Source: Streptococcus orisasini
GTDB taxonomy: Bacteria > Bacillota > Bacilli > Lactobacillales > Streptococcaceae
Reading direction: 5' to 3'
NCBI RefSeq assembly: GCF_001431045.1
Contig: NZ_BCLE01000040.1
Span: 1-64,000, forward strand
DNA length: 64,000 nt
The notes under the pieces were generated by a model that saw only the letters and a list, made by a program, of their open reading frames with translations, made no database searches and was not told the origin of the DNA. Every line of letters starts with the position of its first letter. Positions within the stretch are counted from its first letter, which is position 1. Positions 11,065-24,886 of this stretch are shown in pieces. Both the position numbers and the translations under genes were made by a program.

Positions 11065-12497
11065 TGAAAATTTTATTTATAGCAGCAGAAGGAGCACCTT
11101 TTGCAAAAACTGGCGGATTAGGCGATGTCATTGGGGCATTGCCTAAATCCCTCGTTAAAAATGGGAATGATGTCAGTGTTATTCTTCCCTACTATGATGC
11201 TGTTGATGCCAAATTTGGTGAGGAGATAGAAGATCTTTTTTACTTCTTTACCAATGTTGGCTGGCGTCGTGAATATGTTGGCATTAAGCATATTTTTAAG
11301 GATGGGGTTGACTTTTATTTTGTTGATAATAAGCATTATTTTTACCGTGGTCAAATCTATGGAGAATTTGATGATGGTGAACGTTTTGCTTACTTCCAAT
11401 TGGCTGCTTTAGAGGCTATGGAAAGAATTGACTTTATACCTGATGTTCTCCATGTGCATGATTACCATACAGCTATGGTTCCTTATTTACTGAAGGAAAA
11501 GTATCACTGGATTAATGCTTATCGGGGTGTTAAAACGGTTTTCACCATTCATAATATTGAATTTCAAGGCCAATTTAATCCTTCAATGCTGGGAGAACTT
11601 TTCGGTGTCGGAGATGAGCGTTACCGTGATGGGACACTGCGCTGGAATGACTGCCTGAATTGGATGAAAGCAGGCGTTCTCTATGCTGATCGTGTTACAA
11701 CGGTGTCTCCAAGTTATGCCAAAGAAATTATGACACCGGAATTTGGTAAGGGTCTTGATCAGATCATGCGGATGGAATCAGGCAAACTCAGCGGTGTAGT
11801 TAACGGTATTGACACTGACTTATTTGACCCGGAAACAGATCCGCATTTAACGGCTCATTTTTCAAAAGATGACTTGTCAGGAAAGGCTAAAAATAAGACG
11901 GCCCTGCAGGAACGTGTCGGACTGCCGGTACGCGATGATGTGCCATTGGTTGGTATTGTTTCGCGTCTGACAGATCAAAAAGGCTTTAATTTGGTTGTTG
12001 ACGAGCTCAATAAAATCATGCAGCTGGACTTGCAGATTGTTTTATTGGGGACAGGCTATGCTGATTTTGAAAATGCCTTTTCATGGTTTAGCTATGCTTA
12101 TCCAGATAAAATATCTGCCAACATTACCTTTGATTTAGAGCTGGCTCAGCAGATTTATGCTGCCAGCGACCTCTTCTTGATGCCTAGTGCCTTTGAACCA
12201 TGCGGGCTGTCACAAATGATGGCCATGCGCTATGGAACCCTGCCTTTAGTCCATGAAGTAGGAGGATTGCGAGATACTGTTGTTCCTTACAATGAATTTG
12301 AAAAAACAGGAACAGGTTTTGGCTTCCAAGACTTCTCAGGCTATTGGCTGGTCAAAACACTTGAGACTGCGCTGGATGTTTATTATAATAGGAACGAGGA
12401 CTGGAAAATTTTGCAGAAAAATGCTATGAGCATTGATTTCTCATGGGATACTGCCAGTCAGGCCTATGAACATCTCTATAAAGAAATAGCAAAATAA
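11064..12497 (+). CDS. glgA: Glycogen synthase (ADP-glucose dependent)
   Basis: The 477-residue GT5 enzyme elongates alpha-1,4 glucan chains from ADP-glucose. The N-terminal KTGGLGD motif (Lys15) binds ADP-glucose, and the C-terminal Rossmann domain carries the EPCGLSQM motif with its conserved Glu (near residue 377). The ATG overlaps the glgD stop. A 194-base gap with hairpins separates it from glgP. Confidence 0.96.
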   Translation: MKILFIAAEGAPFAKTGGLGDVIGALPKSLVKNGNDVSVILPYYDAVDAKFGEEIEDLFYFFTNVGWRREYVGIKHIFKDGVDFYFVDNKHYFYRGQIYGEFDDGERFAYFQLAALEAMERIDFIPDVLHVHDYHTAMVPYLLKEKYHWINAYRGVKTVFTIHNIEFQGQFNPSMLGELFGVGDERYRDGTLRWNDCLNWMKAGVLYADRVTTVSPSYAKEIMTPEFGKGLDQIMRMESGKLSGVVNGIDTDLFDPETDPHLTAHFSKDDLSGKAKNKTALQERVGLPVRDDVPLVGIVSRLTDQKGFNLVVDELNKIMQLDLQIVLLGTGYADFENAFSWFSYAYPDKISANITFDLELAQQIYAASDLFLMPSAFEPCGLSQMMAMRYGTLPLVHEVGGLRDTVVPYNEFEKTGTGFGFQDFSGYWLVKTLETALDVYYNRNEDWKILQKNAMSIDFSWDTASQAYEHLYKEIAK

Positions 12498-12691
12498 AAA
12501 GCAAGGCAAAACTGTTTTTGCATGAGCAGATTTTTGCTTCTACCTCTAAGGTTGCCTGCTAGTGGCTTACTAGCCACAAGGTCAGCCGGCTTGTTGTTCT
12601 TTGAATTCTCAACTGAAAAACAGCTATGGGATTCTAACTAAAGGCAAAAGTCAGCCTGACAACTTTTGCAGTCTCTTATGAAAGGAAAAAA
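12498..12691 (+). other. glgA-glgP intercistronic region with hairpins
   Basis: This gap holds no open gene. Visible structures are GTGGCT/AGCCAC near 12552-12567 and GCAAAAGT (12644-12651) with ACTTTTGC (12662-12669), the latter just before the GAAAGGA ribosome binding site of glgP. No poly-T terminator follows either, so RNA processing or translational control is possible. Confidence 0.4.
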
Positions 12692-15088
12692 ATGCAACTA
12701 ACAAAAGAAAAATTCATTCGCGATTTCAAAGACACTCTTCATGAAGAACAGCTGATTAAAGTACCTGATGCGACACCAACTGAACTGTTTAGCTCTTTGG
12801 CCAAGGTTATTCGTAAATACTATACACCGCTTTGGCTGGAAAGAAACCGCAACATTTCAGAAAATCAGCAAAAGGTAGCTTATTACTTTTCTATTGAGTT
12901 TCTTCCTGGCCGCATGTTGGAAACAAATTTACTTAACCTTGGTATTTTAGATACTGTCAAGGAAGGGTTTGCTGAGCTTGGTGTTGACTTTGAAGATGTG
13001 AAAAATGCTGAACATGACATGGCTCTTGGTAATGGCGGTCTTGGCCGTTTGGCAGCAGCTTTCATGGACTCTTTAGCAACGACTGGTTATCCTGGCTTTG
13101 GCAACGGCCTCCGTTATAAATACGGCTTGTTCAAACAGCGCATTGTTAATGGTTATCAGACCGAGCTGCCTGATTCTTGGTTTGGATCGGTCGGTAATGT
13201 CTGGGAAACCCGCAAGGACCATGATGCTGTTGAAGTGAAACTCTTTGGCAATGTGCATTTGCAGGCCAATGAAGAAGGTCGTATTGTTCCTGCCTACGAT
13301 GGTGCTCAGGTTCTTCGCGCTGTGCCTTATGATGTTCCGCAGATTGGTTTTGGCAATGACAATGTCAACAATCTTCGTCTTTGGGATGTCGAAATTCCTG
13401 AGGAATATGAGCTTAATTACCCAACCTTGGAAGATCGCAGACGGGTGAAAAATATTACAGCCATTCTTTATCCGGATGATTCTGATTATGAAGGAAAAGA
13501 GTTGCGTTTAATCCAAGAGTACTTTATGACAAGTGCTGGTCTGCAAACCATTATTAAATCTTATCTGAAGCAAGGGCTGCCGCTGGAGCGGATTCATGAA
13601 AAGGTCTCTGTCCATATTAATGATACTCACCCAGCAGTAGCACCAGCTGAATTTATGCGCCTTTTAATTGATGATTACGGTTTAGAGTGGGATCAGGCTT
13701 GGGAAACGACGGTACAGACCATGAGTTACACCAACCACACCATTCTTTCAGAAGCATTAGAAAAATGGGATGCTGGACTTTTCAAAAATGTTCTGCCTCG
13801 TGTTTATCAAATTATTCTAGAAATTGACAATCGCTTTGTCGGTGGTCTGGCACAAAAAAATATTGATCCGCATGTCATTGAAAACACCCGGATTGTAAAA
13901 GACAATCAGATTTATATGGCCAATCTGGCTATTATCGGTGGCCATTCTGTCAATGGTGTTGCTAAACTTCATACAGAACTGCTTAAAGAGGATACTTTGC
14001 ATGATTTCTATATGCTCTATCCTGATAAATTCAATAATAAGACCAATGGCATTGTGCAGCGCCGCTGGACACAGATTGCAGCGCCTGAATTATCAGCAGC
14101 AATTGATCAAGCAATTGGCAATGGCTGGCGTACTGACATCCATGAACTCAGAAAACTGAATGATTTTATTGAAGATTCAGATGTTCTTGAAACCTTCTAC
14201 CGTGTTAAACAGGATGCAAAAGCAAAATTGGCAGCCTATATCAAGAAGACAACAGGTATTGAAGTATCAACAGAGGCTATCTTTGATGTACAGGTTAAAC
14301 GGCTCCATGCCTACAAGCGCCAGTTGCTCAATGTCCTTCATATTGTAAAACTGTATTGGGATTTAAAAGACAATCCAGATCTTGATATTGTCCCACGTGT
14401 CTTTATCTTTGGAGCTAAGGCAGCACCAGGCTATCATTTTGCTAAGTCTGTTATTAAAGTCATCAATGAATTAGCTAATCTCGTTAATAATGATGATTCT
14501 CTTCAAGGAAAACTTAAGGTTGTCTTTCTTGAAAACTACAATGTCAGCTTAGCTGAGCTCATTATCCCAGCTGCCAATGTTTCTGAACAAATCTCCTTAG
14601 CGTCTAAGGAAGCGTCAGGAACATCTAACATGAAATTCATGATGACAGGTGCTATTACCTTGGCAACACTTGATGGCGCTAATATTGAAATTAAAGATGA
14701 AGTTGGCGATGATAATATTGTTATATTTGGTATGAATAAGGATGATGTTTATCGTCACTATCGCAATCATGATTATTATTCACGCGGTGTTTATGAGTCT
14801 AATCCAGTTATCAAACGCGTTGTGGATACTTTCATAAACGGAACAATTCCTAACAGTCAAAGTGAAGGAACCGAAATTTATGAAGCCCTGATTACTCATA
14901 ATGACGAGTACTTCCTGCTTGAGGATTTCACTTCTTATGTGGAAGCGCAGGAAAAAATTGATGCTCTCTACCGCGATCGTGAAGCTTGGGCTCGCATGAG
15001 TCTGCTTAACATTGCTAATTCTGATAAATTTACCTCTGATGATACCATCACAGAGTATGCCAAAGACATTTGGCATTTAGAAAAATAA
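12692..15088 (+). CDS. glgP: Glycogen/maltodextrin phosphorylase
   Basis: The 798-residue GT35 phosphorylase releases glucose-1-phosphate from alpha-1,4 glucans. The PLP-binding motif EASGTSNMKF carries the Schiff-base lysine near residue 648. N-terminal motifs GNGGLGRLAAAF and GYGIRY-like (GNGLRYKYGLF) are intact. It is the last gene of the glycogen operon, so synthesis and breakdown enzymes are produced together. A terminator follows at 15097-15160. Confidence 0.96.
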   Translation: MQLTKEKFIRDFKDTLHEEQLIKVPDATPTELFSSLAKVIRKYYTPLWLERNRNISENQQKVAYYFSIEFLPGRMLETNLLNLGILDTVKEGFAELGVDFEDVKNAEHDMALGNGGLGRLAAAFMDSLATTGYPGFGNGLRYKYGLFKQRIVNGYQTELPDSWFGSVGNVWETRKDHDAVEVKLFGNVHLQANEEGRIVPAYDGAQVLRAVPYDVPQIGFGNDNVNNLRLWDVEIPEEYELNYPTLEDRRRVKNITAILYPDDSDYEGKELRLIQEYFMTSAGLQTIIKSYLKQGLPLERIHEKVSVHINDTHPAVAPAEFMRLLIDDYGLEWDQAWETTVQTMSYTNHTILSEALEKWDAGLFKNVLPRVYQIILEIDNRFVGGLAQKNIDPHVIENTRIVKDNQIYMANLAIIGGHSVNGVAKLHTELLKEDTLHDFYMLYPDKFNNKTNGIVQRRWTQIAAPELSAAIDQAIGNGWRTDIHELRKLNDFIEDSDVLETFYRVKQDAKAKLAAYIKKTTGIEVSTEAIFDVQVKRLHAYKRQLLNVLHIVKLYWDLKDNPDLDIVPRVFIFGAKAAPGYHFAKSVIKVINELANLVNNDDSLQGKLKVVFLENYNVSLAELIIPAANVSEQISLASKEASGTSNMKFMMTGAITLATLDGANIEIKDEVGDDNIVIFGMNKDDVYRHYRNHDYYSRGVYESNPVIKRVVDTFINGTIPNSQSEGTEIYEALITHNDEYFLLEDFTSYVEAQEKIDALYRDREAWARMSLLNIANSDKFTSDDTITEYAKDIWHLEK

Positions 15089-15096
15089 GCCTTCCC

Positions 15097-15160
15097 AAAG
15101 GGAGTAAAACAGCAAATTTTAAGTTTCTCATAAAATTTGCCTTTGCTCTCTTTTTCTTTT
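15097..15160 (+). terminator. Terminator after glgP
   Basis: AAAGGGAG (15097-15104) pairs with CTCTCTTT (15146-15153) around an inner perfect 10-bp hairpin, GCAAATTTTA (15112-15121) with TAAAATTTGC (15131-15140). A T-rich tract follows. Confidence 0.75.
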
Positions 15161-15164
15161 GGCC

Positions 15165-15438
15165 CTAATAGTCAGAAAATTAGCTGCAGCATGGCTCCTT
15201 GAAAATTATAGGTTCGTTGGGTGGCTAATACTAGTTTTGCTGGTTCTTTTTCCCGCTTCAAAAGGTGGCCAGATTTTTTGAATTAGTCCTATTTTAGCGA
15301 TACTGGTTGGTTAGATAGAAGTTTAATTTAAAAATACAGGTTTTAAGGGGATTTTTAAGCTTTTTCGATGAAAATAGAGGTTTAAAGGAAGCGGTTAAAT
15401 TTAAAGGTCAGGAAAGCGCAAACAATTTTTACTTTTCG
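15165..15438. other. Non-coding gap before the atp promoter
   Basis: No open reading frame with a ribosome binding site, no repeat shared with the rest of the window and no clear structure were found here. The stretch near 15325-15400 is purine/T-rich and might act as an upstream promoter element. Confidence 0.4.
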
Positions 15439-15467
15439 TTGACAAACACTGAAAATAGGAATAAACT
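15439..15467 (+). promoter_or_regulatory. atp operon promoter
   Basis: TTGACA (15439-15444) and TAAACT (15462-15467) are separated by 17 bp. Transcription would start near 15474, giving a short leader before atpE. Confidence 0.8.
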
Positions 15468-15501
15468 AAACAAGTAAAAAAATTTAAAAGGAGAATTCAA
15501 A

Positions 15502-15702
15502 ATGAGTTTAGGTATTATGGCTCTTGGTTTAGCCTGTTTTGGTGCTAGTTTGGCAGAAGGTTACTTGGTAGGTAACTTGTTTAAAGCAGCAGCTCGTCAG
15601 CCTGAAATTATTGGTCAGTTAAGAACTCTTATGATTCTGGGTGTTGCCTTTATCGAAGGTACCTTCTTCGTTACCCTTGGCATGACATTTCTTCTTAAAT
15701 AA
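15502..15702 (+). CDS. atpE: ATP synthase Fo subunit c
   Basis: The 66-residue, two-helix proteolipid forms the rotor ring of F1Fo ATP synthase. The polar loop contains ARQPE (residues 31-35), and the proton-carrying carboxylate is Glu52 in the second helix (AFIEGTF). Placement of subunit c first in the operon, before subunit a, is the streptococcal arrangement. A good AAGGAG ribosome binding site precedes it. In streptococci this enzyme mainly exports protons for acid tolerance. Confidence 0.95.
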   Translation: MSLGIMALGLACFGASLAEGYLVGNLFKAAARQPEIIGQLRTLMILGVAFIEGTFFVTLGMTFLLK

Positions 15703-15742
15703 AAGATTTGTAACTTGTCTGTTTAGAAAAGGGGGGAGTTAG

Positions 15743-16447
15743 TTGGAATCAAACACACCAACAATTAGTTTTGGACCGGTAACATTTGATTTGACCTTAC
15801 TTGCCATGTCTCTTTTAATAGTTCTTGTTGTCTTTGGATTTGTCTTTTGGGCTAGCCGTCATATGACGTTAAAGCCTAAGGGTAAACAAAATGTCTTAGA
15901 ATATCTCTATGATTTTGTAACAGGAATTGCCAAGGAAAATTTAGGTGAAGAAAACGGGAAGCGCTATTCGCTTTTCCTGTTTACCTTATTTACCTTTATC
16001 GCTTTTGCTAATAATCTTGGATTAATGAGCAGGATTGAAACAAGTAAGTATAATTTATGGACATCACCGACTTCTAATATGATGTATGACTTTGGTCTTG
16101 CCCTTTTTGTGACCATCATCATCCATGTTGAAGGTATCAGACGCCGTGGGCTGAAAAGCTATCTTAAGGCCTTTATTACACCTATTGGAATGACACCGAT
16201 GAATCTATTAGAAGAAGTAACTAATTTAGCATCCCTTGCTTTGCGTCTTTATGGGAATATTTATGCGGGAGAAGTTGTCACAGGTCTTATTTTAAGATTA
16301 GCCGACTTTAGTCTTTTTGCTTCTCCCGTTGCTCTTGCCCTTAACTTGATGTGGACAGCTTTTTCTGTCTTTATCTCATGTTTGCAAGGTTATGTTTTCA
16401 CCCTGCTGACGTCTATATATTTGAGTAAAAAAGTTAATGGAGAATAA
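15743..16447 (+). CDS. atpB: ATP synthase Fo subunit a
   Basis: The 234-residue membrane protein has five to six segments. The functional arginine lies in the [13 protein letters not shown] motif of the penultimate helix (about residues 166-178), where it gates proton transfer to subunit c. The start is TTG, chosen because a GGGGGGAG ribosome binding site lies a few bases upstream and no ATG fits. Confidence 0.94.
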   Translation: MESNTPTISFGPVTFDLTLLAMSLLIVLVVFGFVFWASRHMTLKPKGKQNVLEYLYDFVTGIAKENLGEENGKRYSLFLFTLFTFIAFANNLGLMSRIETSKYNLWTSPTSNMMYDFGLALFVTIIIHVEGIRRRGLKSYLKAFITPIGMTPMNLLEEVTNLASLALRLYGNIYAGEVVTGLILRLADFSLFASPVALALNLMWTAFSVFISCLQGYVFTLLTSIYLSKKVNGE

Positions 16448-16460
16448 GAAAGGAGAATAA

Positions 16461-16955
16461 ATGTCAGTATCAGTTGAACAGTTCGTTGGAAATTTTATTA
16501 TTGCTACAGGGTCTTTTGTTCTTCTGTTTGTTCTTATTAAGAAGTTTGCTTGGTCTCAAATTACTGCTATTTTTAAAGCTCGGGAAGAAAAAATTTCAAA
16601 AGACATTGATGATGCCCAAAATGCACGTCAAAATGCTCAGATTTTAGAAAATAAGCGTCAGGCTGAATTAAATCAGGCCAAGGATGAGGCTGCCCAAATT
16701 ATTGAGAATGCTAAGGAAACTGGCAAGGCTCAAGAAGTTAAAATTGTGACAGAAGCTCATGAAGAAGCCAGTCGTCTTAAAGACAAGGCTGATCAGGATA
16801 TTGCTACCAGCAAGGCAGAAGCACTGTCCAGCGTTAAAACTGATGTGGCAGATCTCACTATCCTCTTAGCTGAAAAAATCATGGCAAAAAATCTTGATAA
16901 AACAGCTCAGAGCGACTTGATTGACAGCTACTTAGATAAACTAGGAGATGCTTAA
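16461..16955 (+). CDS. atpF: ATP synthase Fo subunit b
   Basis: The 164-residue stator protein has one N-terminal membrane helix (about residues 10-28) followed by a long charged, Ala/Glu/Lys-rich helix that dimerises and contacts subunit delta. An AGGAG site precedes the ATG, and its stop overlaps the atpH start (TAATG). Confidence 0.94.
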   Translation: MSVSVEQFVGNFIIATGSFVLLFVLIKKFAWSQITAIFKAREEKISKDIDDAQNARQNAQILENKRQAELNQAKDEAAQIIENAKETGKAQEVKIVTEAHEEASRLKDKADQDIATSKAEALSSVKTDVADLTILLAEKIMAKNLDKTAQSDLIDSYLDKLGDA

Positions 16956-17491
16956 TGGATAAAAAAACGCAGGCTTTAACGGAAACCTATGCAAAGAGTC
17001 TCGTAGATGTGGCCATTGATAAAGATTCAACAGCTGACATCTACGATGATGTTAAAGCCATTTTAAGTGTCCTTGATGATAAAAAAGTGCAGAATTTCTT
17101 AGTTAGTACAGCTGTCAGTCTGTCTGAGAAGACTCGTTTGGTTAGGTTATTTCAAGAGTCTAGTTCAGATTATATGAAAAATTTTCTTGAGATAATTCTG
17201 CAAAATGAGCGTCAGAGCTTGCTCAAGCCTATTATGGAAGAGGTTTTGAAGGAGCTCAGCATTAAAACTCAGACCTTTGATATTGAGGTAACAGGAGCTG
17301 TTGCTCTCACAGATAGCCAAAAAGAGCGGCTGAGTGCACTAGCTGAAAAGAAATTTAATTTGACCAAGCGAAATCTTATTGAAAAAATTGATGAAGAGAT
17401 CATTGGCGGCTTTATCCTTAAGGCGAATAATAAGGTAATTGACACTAGTATTCGCAGCCAATTACAAAAGTTAAAAATGAATCTGAAATAG
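16955..17491 (+). CDS. atpH: ATP synthase F1 subunit delta
   Basis: The 178-residue soluble protein links the b-subunit stalk to the alpha3beta3 head. The N-terminal YAKSLVDVA and C-terminal IIGGFILKANNKVIDTSI (about residues 148-165) are the family signatures. It is translationally coupled to atpF by a one-base overlap. Confidence 0.94.
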   Translation: MDKKTQALTETYAKSLVDVAIDKDSTADIYDDVKAILSVLDDKKVQNFLVSTAVSLSEKTRLVRLFQESSSDYMKNFLEIILQNERQSLLKPIMEEVLKELSIKTQTFDIEVTGAVALTDSQKERLSALAEKKFNLTKRNLIEKIDEEIIGGFILKANNKVIDTSIRSQLQKLKMNLK

Positions 17492-17503
17492 AAAGTGGTG
17501 TAA

Positions 17504-19012
<1,509 letters not shown>

Positions 19013-19029
19013 TACAGGAGGGATCTAAT

Positions 19030-19908
19030 ATGGCAGGCTCTCTTAGTGAAATTAAAGTGAGAATCACTTCAACGCAAAAAACAGGTAAAATAACAAGTGC
19101 CATGAAGATGGTCTCTTCTGCTAAATTGGTGAAGTCTGAACAAGCTGCTAAAAATTTTCAAGTCTATGCTTCTAAAATCCGTCAAATTACAACAGATTTG
19201 CTGCATTCGGATCTAACCAAGGGATCAACTAATCCCATGCTGATATCACGGCCAATTAAAAAGACAGCCTATATCGTTATTACTTCAGATAAAGGCTTGG
19301 TTGGAGCTTACAATTCAACCATCCTCAAGGCTGTTATGGATACTATCAAGGATTATCATCCAGATGGCAGTGATTACACTATTATCTCTATCGGCGGCAT
19401 GGGCTCTGATTTTTTCAAGGCTCGCAATATTCCTGTTGCCTTTGAATTGCGCGGCTTGGAAGACAATCCAAGTTTTGAAGAGGTTAACCGCATCATTTCA
19501 AAATCAGTTGAAATGTACAAAAATGAAATTTTTGATGAACTCTATGTTTGTTATACGCATCATATCAATAGTTTGACTAGTCAGGTACGTGTTGAAAAGA
19601 TGCTTCCTATTTCAGATTTGGATGCAGATGAAGCCAGTGAGGGCAATGTAACCGGCTTCGAGCTAGAACCTAATCGGGAAACTATTTTAGAGCAACTTTT
19701 GCCTCAGTATGCAGAAAGCCTGATTTATGGTGCAATTATTGATGCGAAAACAGCAGAGCATGCAGCAGGTATGACAGCTATGCAGACAGCAACAGATAAT
19801 GCTGATAAGGTTATTGAAGATTTAACCAAATTATATAATCGTGTGCGTCAGGCAGCGATTACACAAGAAATTACAGAGATTGTTGCGGGTGCCAACGCCC
19901 TAGACTAA
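19030..19908 (+). CDS. atpG: ATP synthase F1 subunit gamma
   Basis: The 292-residue central-stalk subunit has coiled N- and C-terminal helices. The N-terminal motif [13 protein letters not shown] and C-terminal [15 protein letters not shown] are diagnostic. An AGGAGG site precedes the ATG. A 266-base gap carrying a large palindromic repeat separates it from atpD, whereas the other atp genes are tightly packed. Confidence 0.95.
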   Translation: MAGSLSEIKVRITSTQKTGKITSAMKMVSSAKLVKSEQAAKNFQVYASKIRQITTDLLHSDLTKGSTNPMLISRPIKKTAYIVITSDKGLVGAYNSTILKAVMDTIKDYHPDGSDYTIISIGGMGSDFFKARNIPVAFELRGLEDNPSFEEVNRIISKSVEMYKNEIFDELYVCYTHHINSLTSQVRVEKMLPISDLDADEASEGNVTGFELEPNRETILEQLLPQYAESLIYGAIIDAKTAEHAAGMTAMQTATDNADKVIEDLTKLYNRVRQAAITQEITEIVAGANALD

Positions 19909-19921
19909 TCTCTCTATAAAA

Positions 19922-21581
<1,660 letters not shown>

Positions 21582-21593
21582 TGAGGTGATTTA

Positions 21594-22010
21594 ATGGCAG
21601 AAATGACTGTACAAATCGTAACGCCTGACGGTTTAAAATATGACCACCATGCTAAATTTATTCTGGTAAAAACGCTTGATGGCGAAATGGGAATTTTAGC
21701 TAATCATGAGAATTTAATGGCGCCGCTGGAAGTTCACGAAATGAAAATCAGACGTATTGATGATGACAAACATGTGGACTGGGTAGCAGTTAATGGCGGC
21801 ATTCTTGAAATCAAGAATAATGTTGTGACCATTGTTGCCGACTCAGCTGAACGTGAGCGCGATATTGATGTATCTCGAGCTGAACGTGCTAAAATCCGAG
21901 CAGAAAAAGAAATTGAAGAAGCCAAAGAACATCATCGTATTGATGAAGTGCAGCGTGCTCAGGTTGCTCTCAGGCGTGCGCTTAACCGAATTAATGTTGG
22001 TTCTAAATAA
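21594..22010 (+). CDS. atpC: ATP synthase F1 subunit epsilon
   Basis: The 138-residue protein regulates and couples the rotor. An N-terminal beta-sandwich ([20 protein letters not shown]) precedes the C-terminal helical hairpin (about residues 85-138). It is the last gene of the operon, and hairpins at 22018-22046 and 22111-22170 lie downstream. Confidence 0.95.
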   Translation: MAEMTVQIVTPDGLKYDHHAKFILVKTLDGEMGILANHENLMAPLEVHEMKIRRIDDDKHVDWVAVNGGILEIKNNVVTIVADSAERERDIDVSRAERAKIRAEKEIEEAKEHHRIDEVQRAQVALRRALNRINVGSK

Positions 22011-22017
22011 GAATTGC

Positions 22018-22046
22018 TAAGAAAGTAAAAAATTACTTTTCTTAAT
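22018..22046 (+). terminator. Hairpin after atpC
   Basis: TAAGAAAGTA (22018-22027) pairs with TACTTTTCTTA (22034-22044) with one bulge. It lacks a strong T-run of its own, so it may be only a partial terminator. Confidence 0.45.
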
Positions 22047-22110
22047 AATCATTAAAAGATTGTCTGGGGCTAATAGGCTGATTTTATCAGCTTTTAAGCC
22101 TTAACATTTT

Positions 22111-22170
22111 AGGAGGCAAGACTGTGAACTGAAAATCTAAGTTTTCAGGTTCTGTCTTACCTCCTTTTTT
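22111..22170 (+). terminator. Strong terminator of the atp operon
   Basis: AGGAGGCAAGAC (22111-22122) pairs with GTCTTACCTCCT (22154-22165), with inner pairing of GAAAA and TTTTC, followed by a T-run. The T-run overlaps the promoter region of the next gene. Confidence 0.8.
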
Positions 22171-22178
22171 GGTATAAT
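22170..22178 (+). promoter_or_regulatory. Extended -10 promoter of the DUF1146 gene
   Basis: TGGTATAAT (22170-22178) is a perfect extended -10 box that ends 6 nt before the ATG at 22185, predicting a leaderless transcript. Confidence 0.65.
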
Positions 22179-22184
22179 GGATTC

Positions 22185-22418
22185 ATGGATATTTTAAATA
22201 ATGTTGTAATGCTGATCAGCCATTTGATTTTTATAGCTATTTTCTATAATTTACTTGTTAATCTGTTTGATTGGTCAAAAATAATTAAAAATAGTTCTGA
22301 AAATGTTACGCGTTTAAAATTATTTTTATTATTTATCAGCATTGCAGTAGGTTATATGACCAGCACTTTTATTTGGTCTGTGATTTCTTTGAGTCAGGAT
22401 CTCTTTTTTGCGGTCTAA
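22185..22418 (+). CDS. Small DUF1146-family membrane protein
   Basis: The 77-residue protein has two membrane segments (about residues 5-27 and 45-68) and belongs by sequence and position to the DUF1146 family, commonly found between the atp operon and murA in Firmicutes. Its function is unknown. No Shine-Dalgarno is possible in the 6 nt between the -10 box and the ATG, so translation is probably leaderless. Confidence 0.8.
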   Translation: MDILNNVVMLISHLIFIAIFYNLLVNLFDWSKIIKNSSENVTRLKLFLLFISIAVGYMTSTFIWSVISLSQDLFFAV

Positions 22419-22441
22419 TTAATTGTCTGAATAGTTTATTA

Positions 22442-22450
22442 TGATATAAT
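22442..22450 (+). promoter_or_regulatory. Extended -10 promoter of murA
   Basis: TGATATAAT at 22442-22450 predicts a start near 22457, about 26 nt before the GTG start of murA. Confidence 0.6.
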
Positions 22451-22482
22451 GCAGGAATAAAATACAGTGAATGGAGAAATTC

Positions 22483-23754
22483 GTGGATAAAATTATTATT
22501 GAAGGCGGGAAAACACAGCTTAAGGGGGACGTTATTATTGAAGGCGCTAAAAATGCAGTTCTGCCTCTTTTAGCGGCTGCTATTTTGCCAACTGAAGGTC
22601 AGACGCTTTTGGAAAATGTTCCGATTCTGTCTGATGTGTTTACAATGAATAATGTTGTGCGGGGTCTTAATGTCAAAGTGGACTTTGATGAAGCAAACAA
22701 CCAGATATGGATTGATGCGACGGGAGATATTCTTGATGTGGCTCCCTATGAATATGTTAGTCAAATGCGTGCTTCCATTGTTGTTTTGGGGCCAATTTTG
22801 GCAAGAAATGGTCATGCTAAGGTTTCTATGCCGGGGGGCTGCACAATCGGAAGCCGTCCTATTGATTTGCACCTTAAGGGTCTAGAAGCTATGGGAGCTA
22901 AAATTGAGCAGGCCGGCGGGGATATTACAGCCAGTGCTGACCGTTTGAAGGGTGCTAATATCTATATGGACTTTCCTAGTGTCGGTGCAACGCAAAATTT
23001 GATGATGGCTGCTACCTTAGCAGAAGGAACGACAATTATTGAAAATGCTGCGCGTGAGCCTGAAATTGTTGATTTGGCTAACCTTCTCAATAAAATGGGA
23101 GCTAGAGTTGTCGGTGCAGGTACTGAAACTCTGACCATTATCGGTGTTGACAAAATGCATGGTGCTAAACACAGTGTTGTTCAGGACCGTATCGAGGCAG
23201 GGACTTTCATGGTGGCTGCCGCCATGACCAGTGGCAATGTTTTGGTTAGAGATGCTGTTTGGGAGCATAACCGCCCGCTTATTTCTAAGTTGAGAGAAAT
23301 GGGAGTGCAGGTCACTGAAGAAGATGAAGGGATTCGAGTGGTCTCTGATGTGACCAAGTTAAAGCCAGTCACCGTGAAGACCATGCCGCATCCTGGTTTT
23401 CCGACTGATATGCAGGCTCAATTTACAGCTTTAATGGCTGTCGTTCAGGGAGAATCTACCATGATTGAGACTGTCTTTGAAAATCGTTTCCAGCATTTGG
23501 AAGAAATGCGCCGAATGGGCCTGACGTCTGAAATTTTGAGAGATACTGCTATGATTCACGGTGGTCGCCAGCTTCAAGGAGCACAAGTAATGTCAACCGA
23601 TTTGCGTGCCAGCGCTGCCTTGATTTTGACTGGAATGGTAGCTGACGGACGGACGATTGTTGGTAATTTAAATCATTTAGACCGCGGATACTTTCAATTT
23701 CATGATAAGTTAGCTAAACTAGGTGCAACAATTCAACGTGTTAATGGAGAATGA
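22483..23754 (+). CDS. murA: UDP-N-acetylglucosamine 1-carboxyvinyltransferase
   Basis: The 423-residue enolpyruvyl transferase performs the first committed step of peptidoglycan precursor synthesis. The UDP-GlcNAc-site motif [12 protein letters not shown] (about residues 19-30) and the active-site loop with the fosfomycin-target Cys in [15 protein letters not shown] (Cys near 116) are present. The GTG at 22483 is chosen because GGAG at 22473-22476 is correctly spaced and the family begins MDKIIIEGG. The upstream ATG at 22471 overlaps that ribosome binding site. Low-GC Gram-positives usually carry a second paralogue elsewhere. Confidence 0.96.
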   Translation: MDKIIIEGGKTQLKGDVIIEGAKNAVLPLLAAAILPTEGQTLLENVPILSDVFTMNNVVRGLNVKVDFDEANNQIWIDATGDILDVAPYEYVSQMRASIVVLGPILARNGHAKVSMPGGCTIGSRPIDLHLKGLEAMGAKIEQAGGDITASADRLKGANIYMDFPSVGATQNLMMAATLAEGTTIIENAAREPEIVDLANLLNKMGARVVGAGTETLTIIGVDKMHGAKHSVVQDRIEAGTFMVAAAMTSGNVLVRDAVWEHNRPLISKLREMGVQVTEEDEGIRVVSDVTKLKPVTVKTMPHPGFPTDMQAQFTALMAVVQGESTMIETVFENRFQHLEEMRRMGLTSEILRDTAMIHGGRQLQGAQVMSTDLRASAALILTGMVADGRTIVGNLNHLDRGYFQFHDKLAKLGATIQRVNGE

Positions 23755-23756
23755 TT

Positions 23757-23945
23757 ATGACTAATGGCTGGAAATATGTTCGCAATCAATTGGCCTTTAT
23801 TGTTCTTATTACCCTTTTATGCCTTGTCTTTTTAGCTCTTGGCCTGATGTTTGGTTACAGCTTCATTGGTGAAGGTAAAAATTCCTTAGCCATTTTATCT
23901 TGGGATAAGTGGCAGTCAATTATTGATAAATTTACAGGAAAGTAG
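23757..23945 (+). CDS. epuA: EpuA-like small membrane protein
   Basis: The 62-residue protein has one long membrane segment (about residues 12-35) and a short C-terminal domain. By size, sequence type and position between murA and endA it matches pneumococcal EpuA (often annotated as RNA polymerase subunit beta-like or DUF). The function is unknown; proximity to endA suggests, but does not prove, a link to DNA uptake. The ATG at 23757 fits GGAG seven bases upstream within the murA end; the ATG at 23751 does not. Confidence 0.75.
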   Translation: MTNGWKYVRNQLAFIVLITLLCLVFLALGLMFGYSFIGEGKNSLAILSWDKWQSIIDKFTGK

Positions 23946-23996
23946 GGCTTCCCTGCTTTTTTACTGGCATATCTAGGAATAATAAGGAGACTCTTT

Positions 23997-24881
23997 ATGG
24001 TGAGAAGGAATTACAGGTCTAAGAAAAAAGAAACCAAATTGCTGATGTCTCTGGTTGCAGCTTTGCTTGTGTTGCTTTTGACTCATGTTGCAACAGATGA
24101 CCGTCTTGCTGACAGCAATCCGATAAAGCAAGTGGCTCAGTTGGTAACTGGAAAAAAAGAGGCTCCCAACAACTCCCCAAATAGCTCGCCAAGCAGTCAA
24201 ATGGCTCCCAGTCAGGAATTAGCCAATACTGTTTTGACAGCTTCTGTTAGGCAATCGCTAGGCTCCCATATTGAATGGAATGGGGCTGGTGCTTTTATCA
24301 TCAATCATAACAAGACAAGTCTGAAGGCAGATGTTGCCAGTCTTCCTTATGCTGACAATCAGACAAAAACAGTTCAGGGAGAGCTTGTTCCAACAGTTGC
24401 CAATGCACTTTTGACCAAGGCAACACGCCAGTACAGAAACCGCGAAGAAACAGGGAATGGGACAAGCGATTGGCGGCCTGCAGGCTGGCATCAGCTGTCT
24501 GGGTTGAATGGGGACTATGATCATGCTGTTGATCGCGGCCATCTCTTGGCCTATGCTTTAATTGGCCGTTTAAAAGGCTTTGATGCGTCAACAAGCAATC
24601 CGAAAAATGTGGCAACCCAGACGGCTTGGTCTAATCAAGCCAGCAGTAAAGCTTCAACTGGTCAGAATTATTATGAAACGATGATTAGAAGAGCTTTAGA
24701 TCGCCATAAGCGTGTTCGCTACCGTGTGACCCTTGTTTACGAAGGTAATAATATTTTAGCAAGTGGCCGCCATTTAGAGGCAAAATCTTCTGATGGCAGT
24801 TTAGAATTCAATGTCTTTATTCCTAATGTTCAAAATGGTTTAACCTTTGACTATGCCACAGGTCAGGTTAGGACCAATTGA
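23997..24881 (+). CDS. endA: Membrane-anchored DNA-entry nuclease EndA
   Basis: The 294-residue protein starts with a basic tail and one membrane anchor (about residues 14-32). A Ser/Pro/Asn-rich linker (52-72) leads to an extracellular non-specific nuclease domain with the DRGH motif ([11 protein letters not shown], about 178-188) and the [15 protein letters not shown] metal-site region. In pneumococcus EndA degrades one DNA strand during transformation and also attacks extracellular DNA traps. It follows epuA and is closed by a strong terminator. Confidence 0.92.
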   Translation: MVRRNYRSKKKETKLLMSLVAALLVLLLTHVATDDRLADSNPIKQVAQLVTGKKEAPNNSPNSSPSSQMAPSQELANTVLTASVRQSLGSHIEWNGAGAFIINHNKTSLKADVASLPYADNQTKTVQGELVPTVANALLTKATRQYRNREETGNGTSDWRPAGWHQLSGLNGDYDHAVDRGHLLAYALIGRLKGFDASTSNPKNVATQTAWSNQASSKASTGQNYYETMIRRALDRHKRVRYRVTLVYEGNNILASGRHLEAKSSDGSLEFNVFIPNVQNGLTFDYATGQVRTN

Positions 24882-24886
24882 AGATC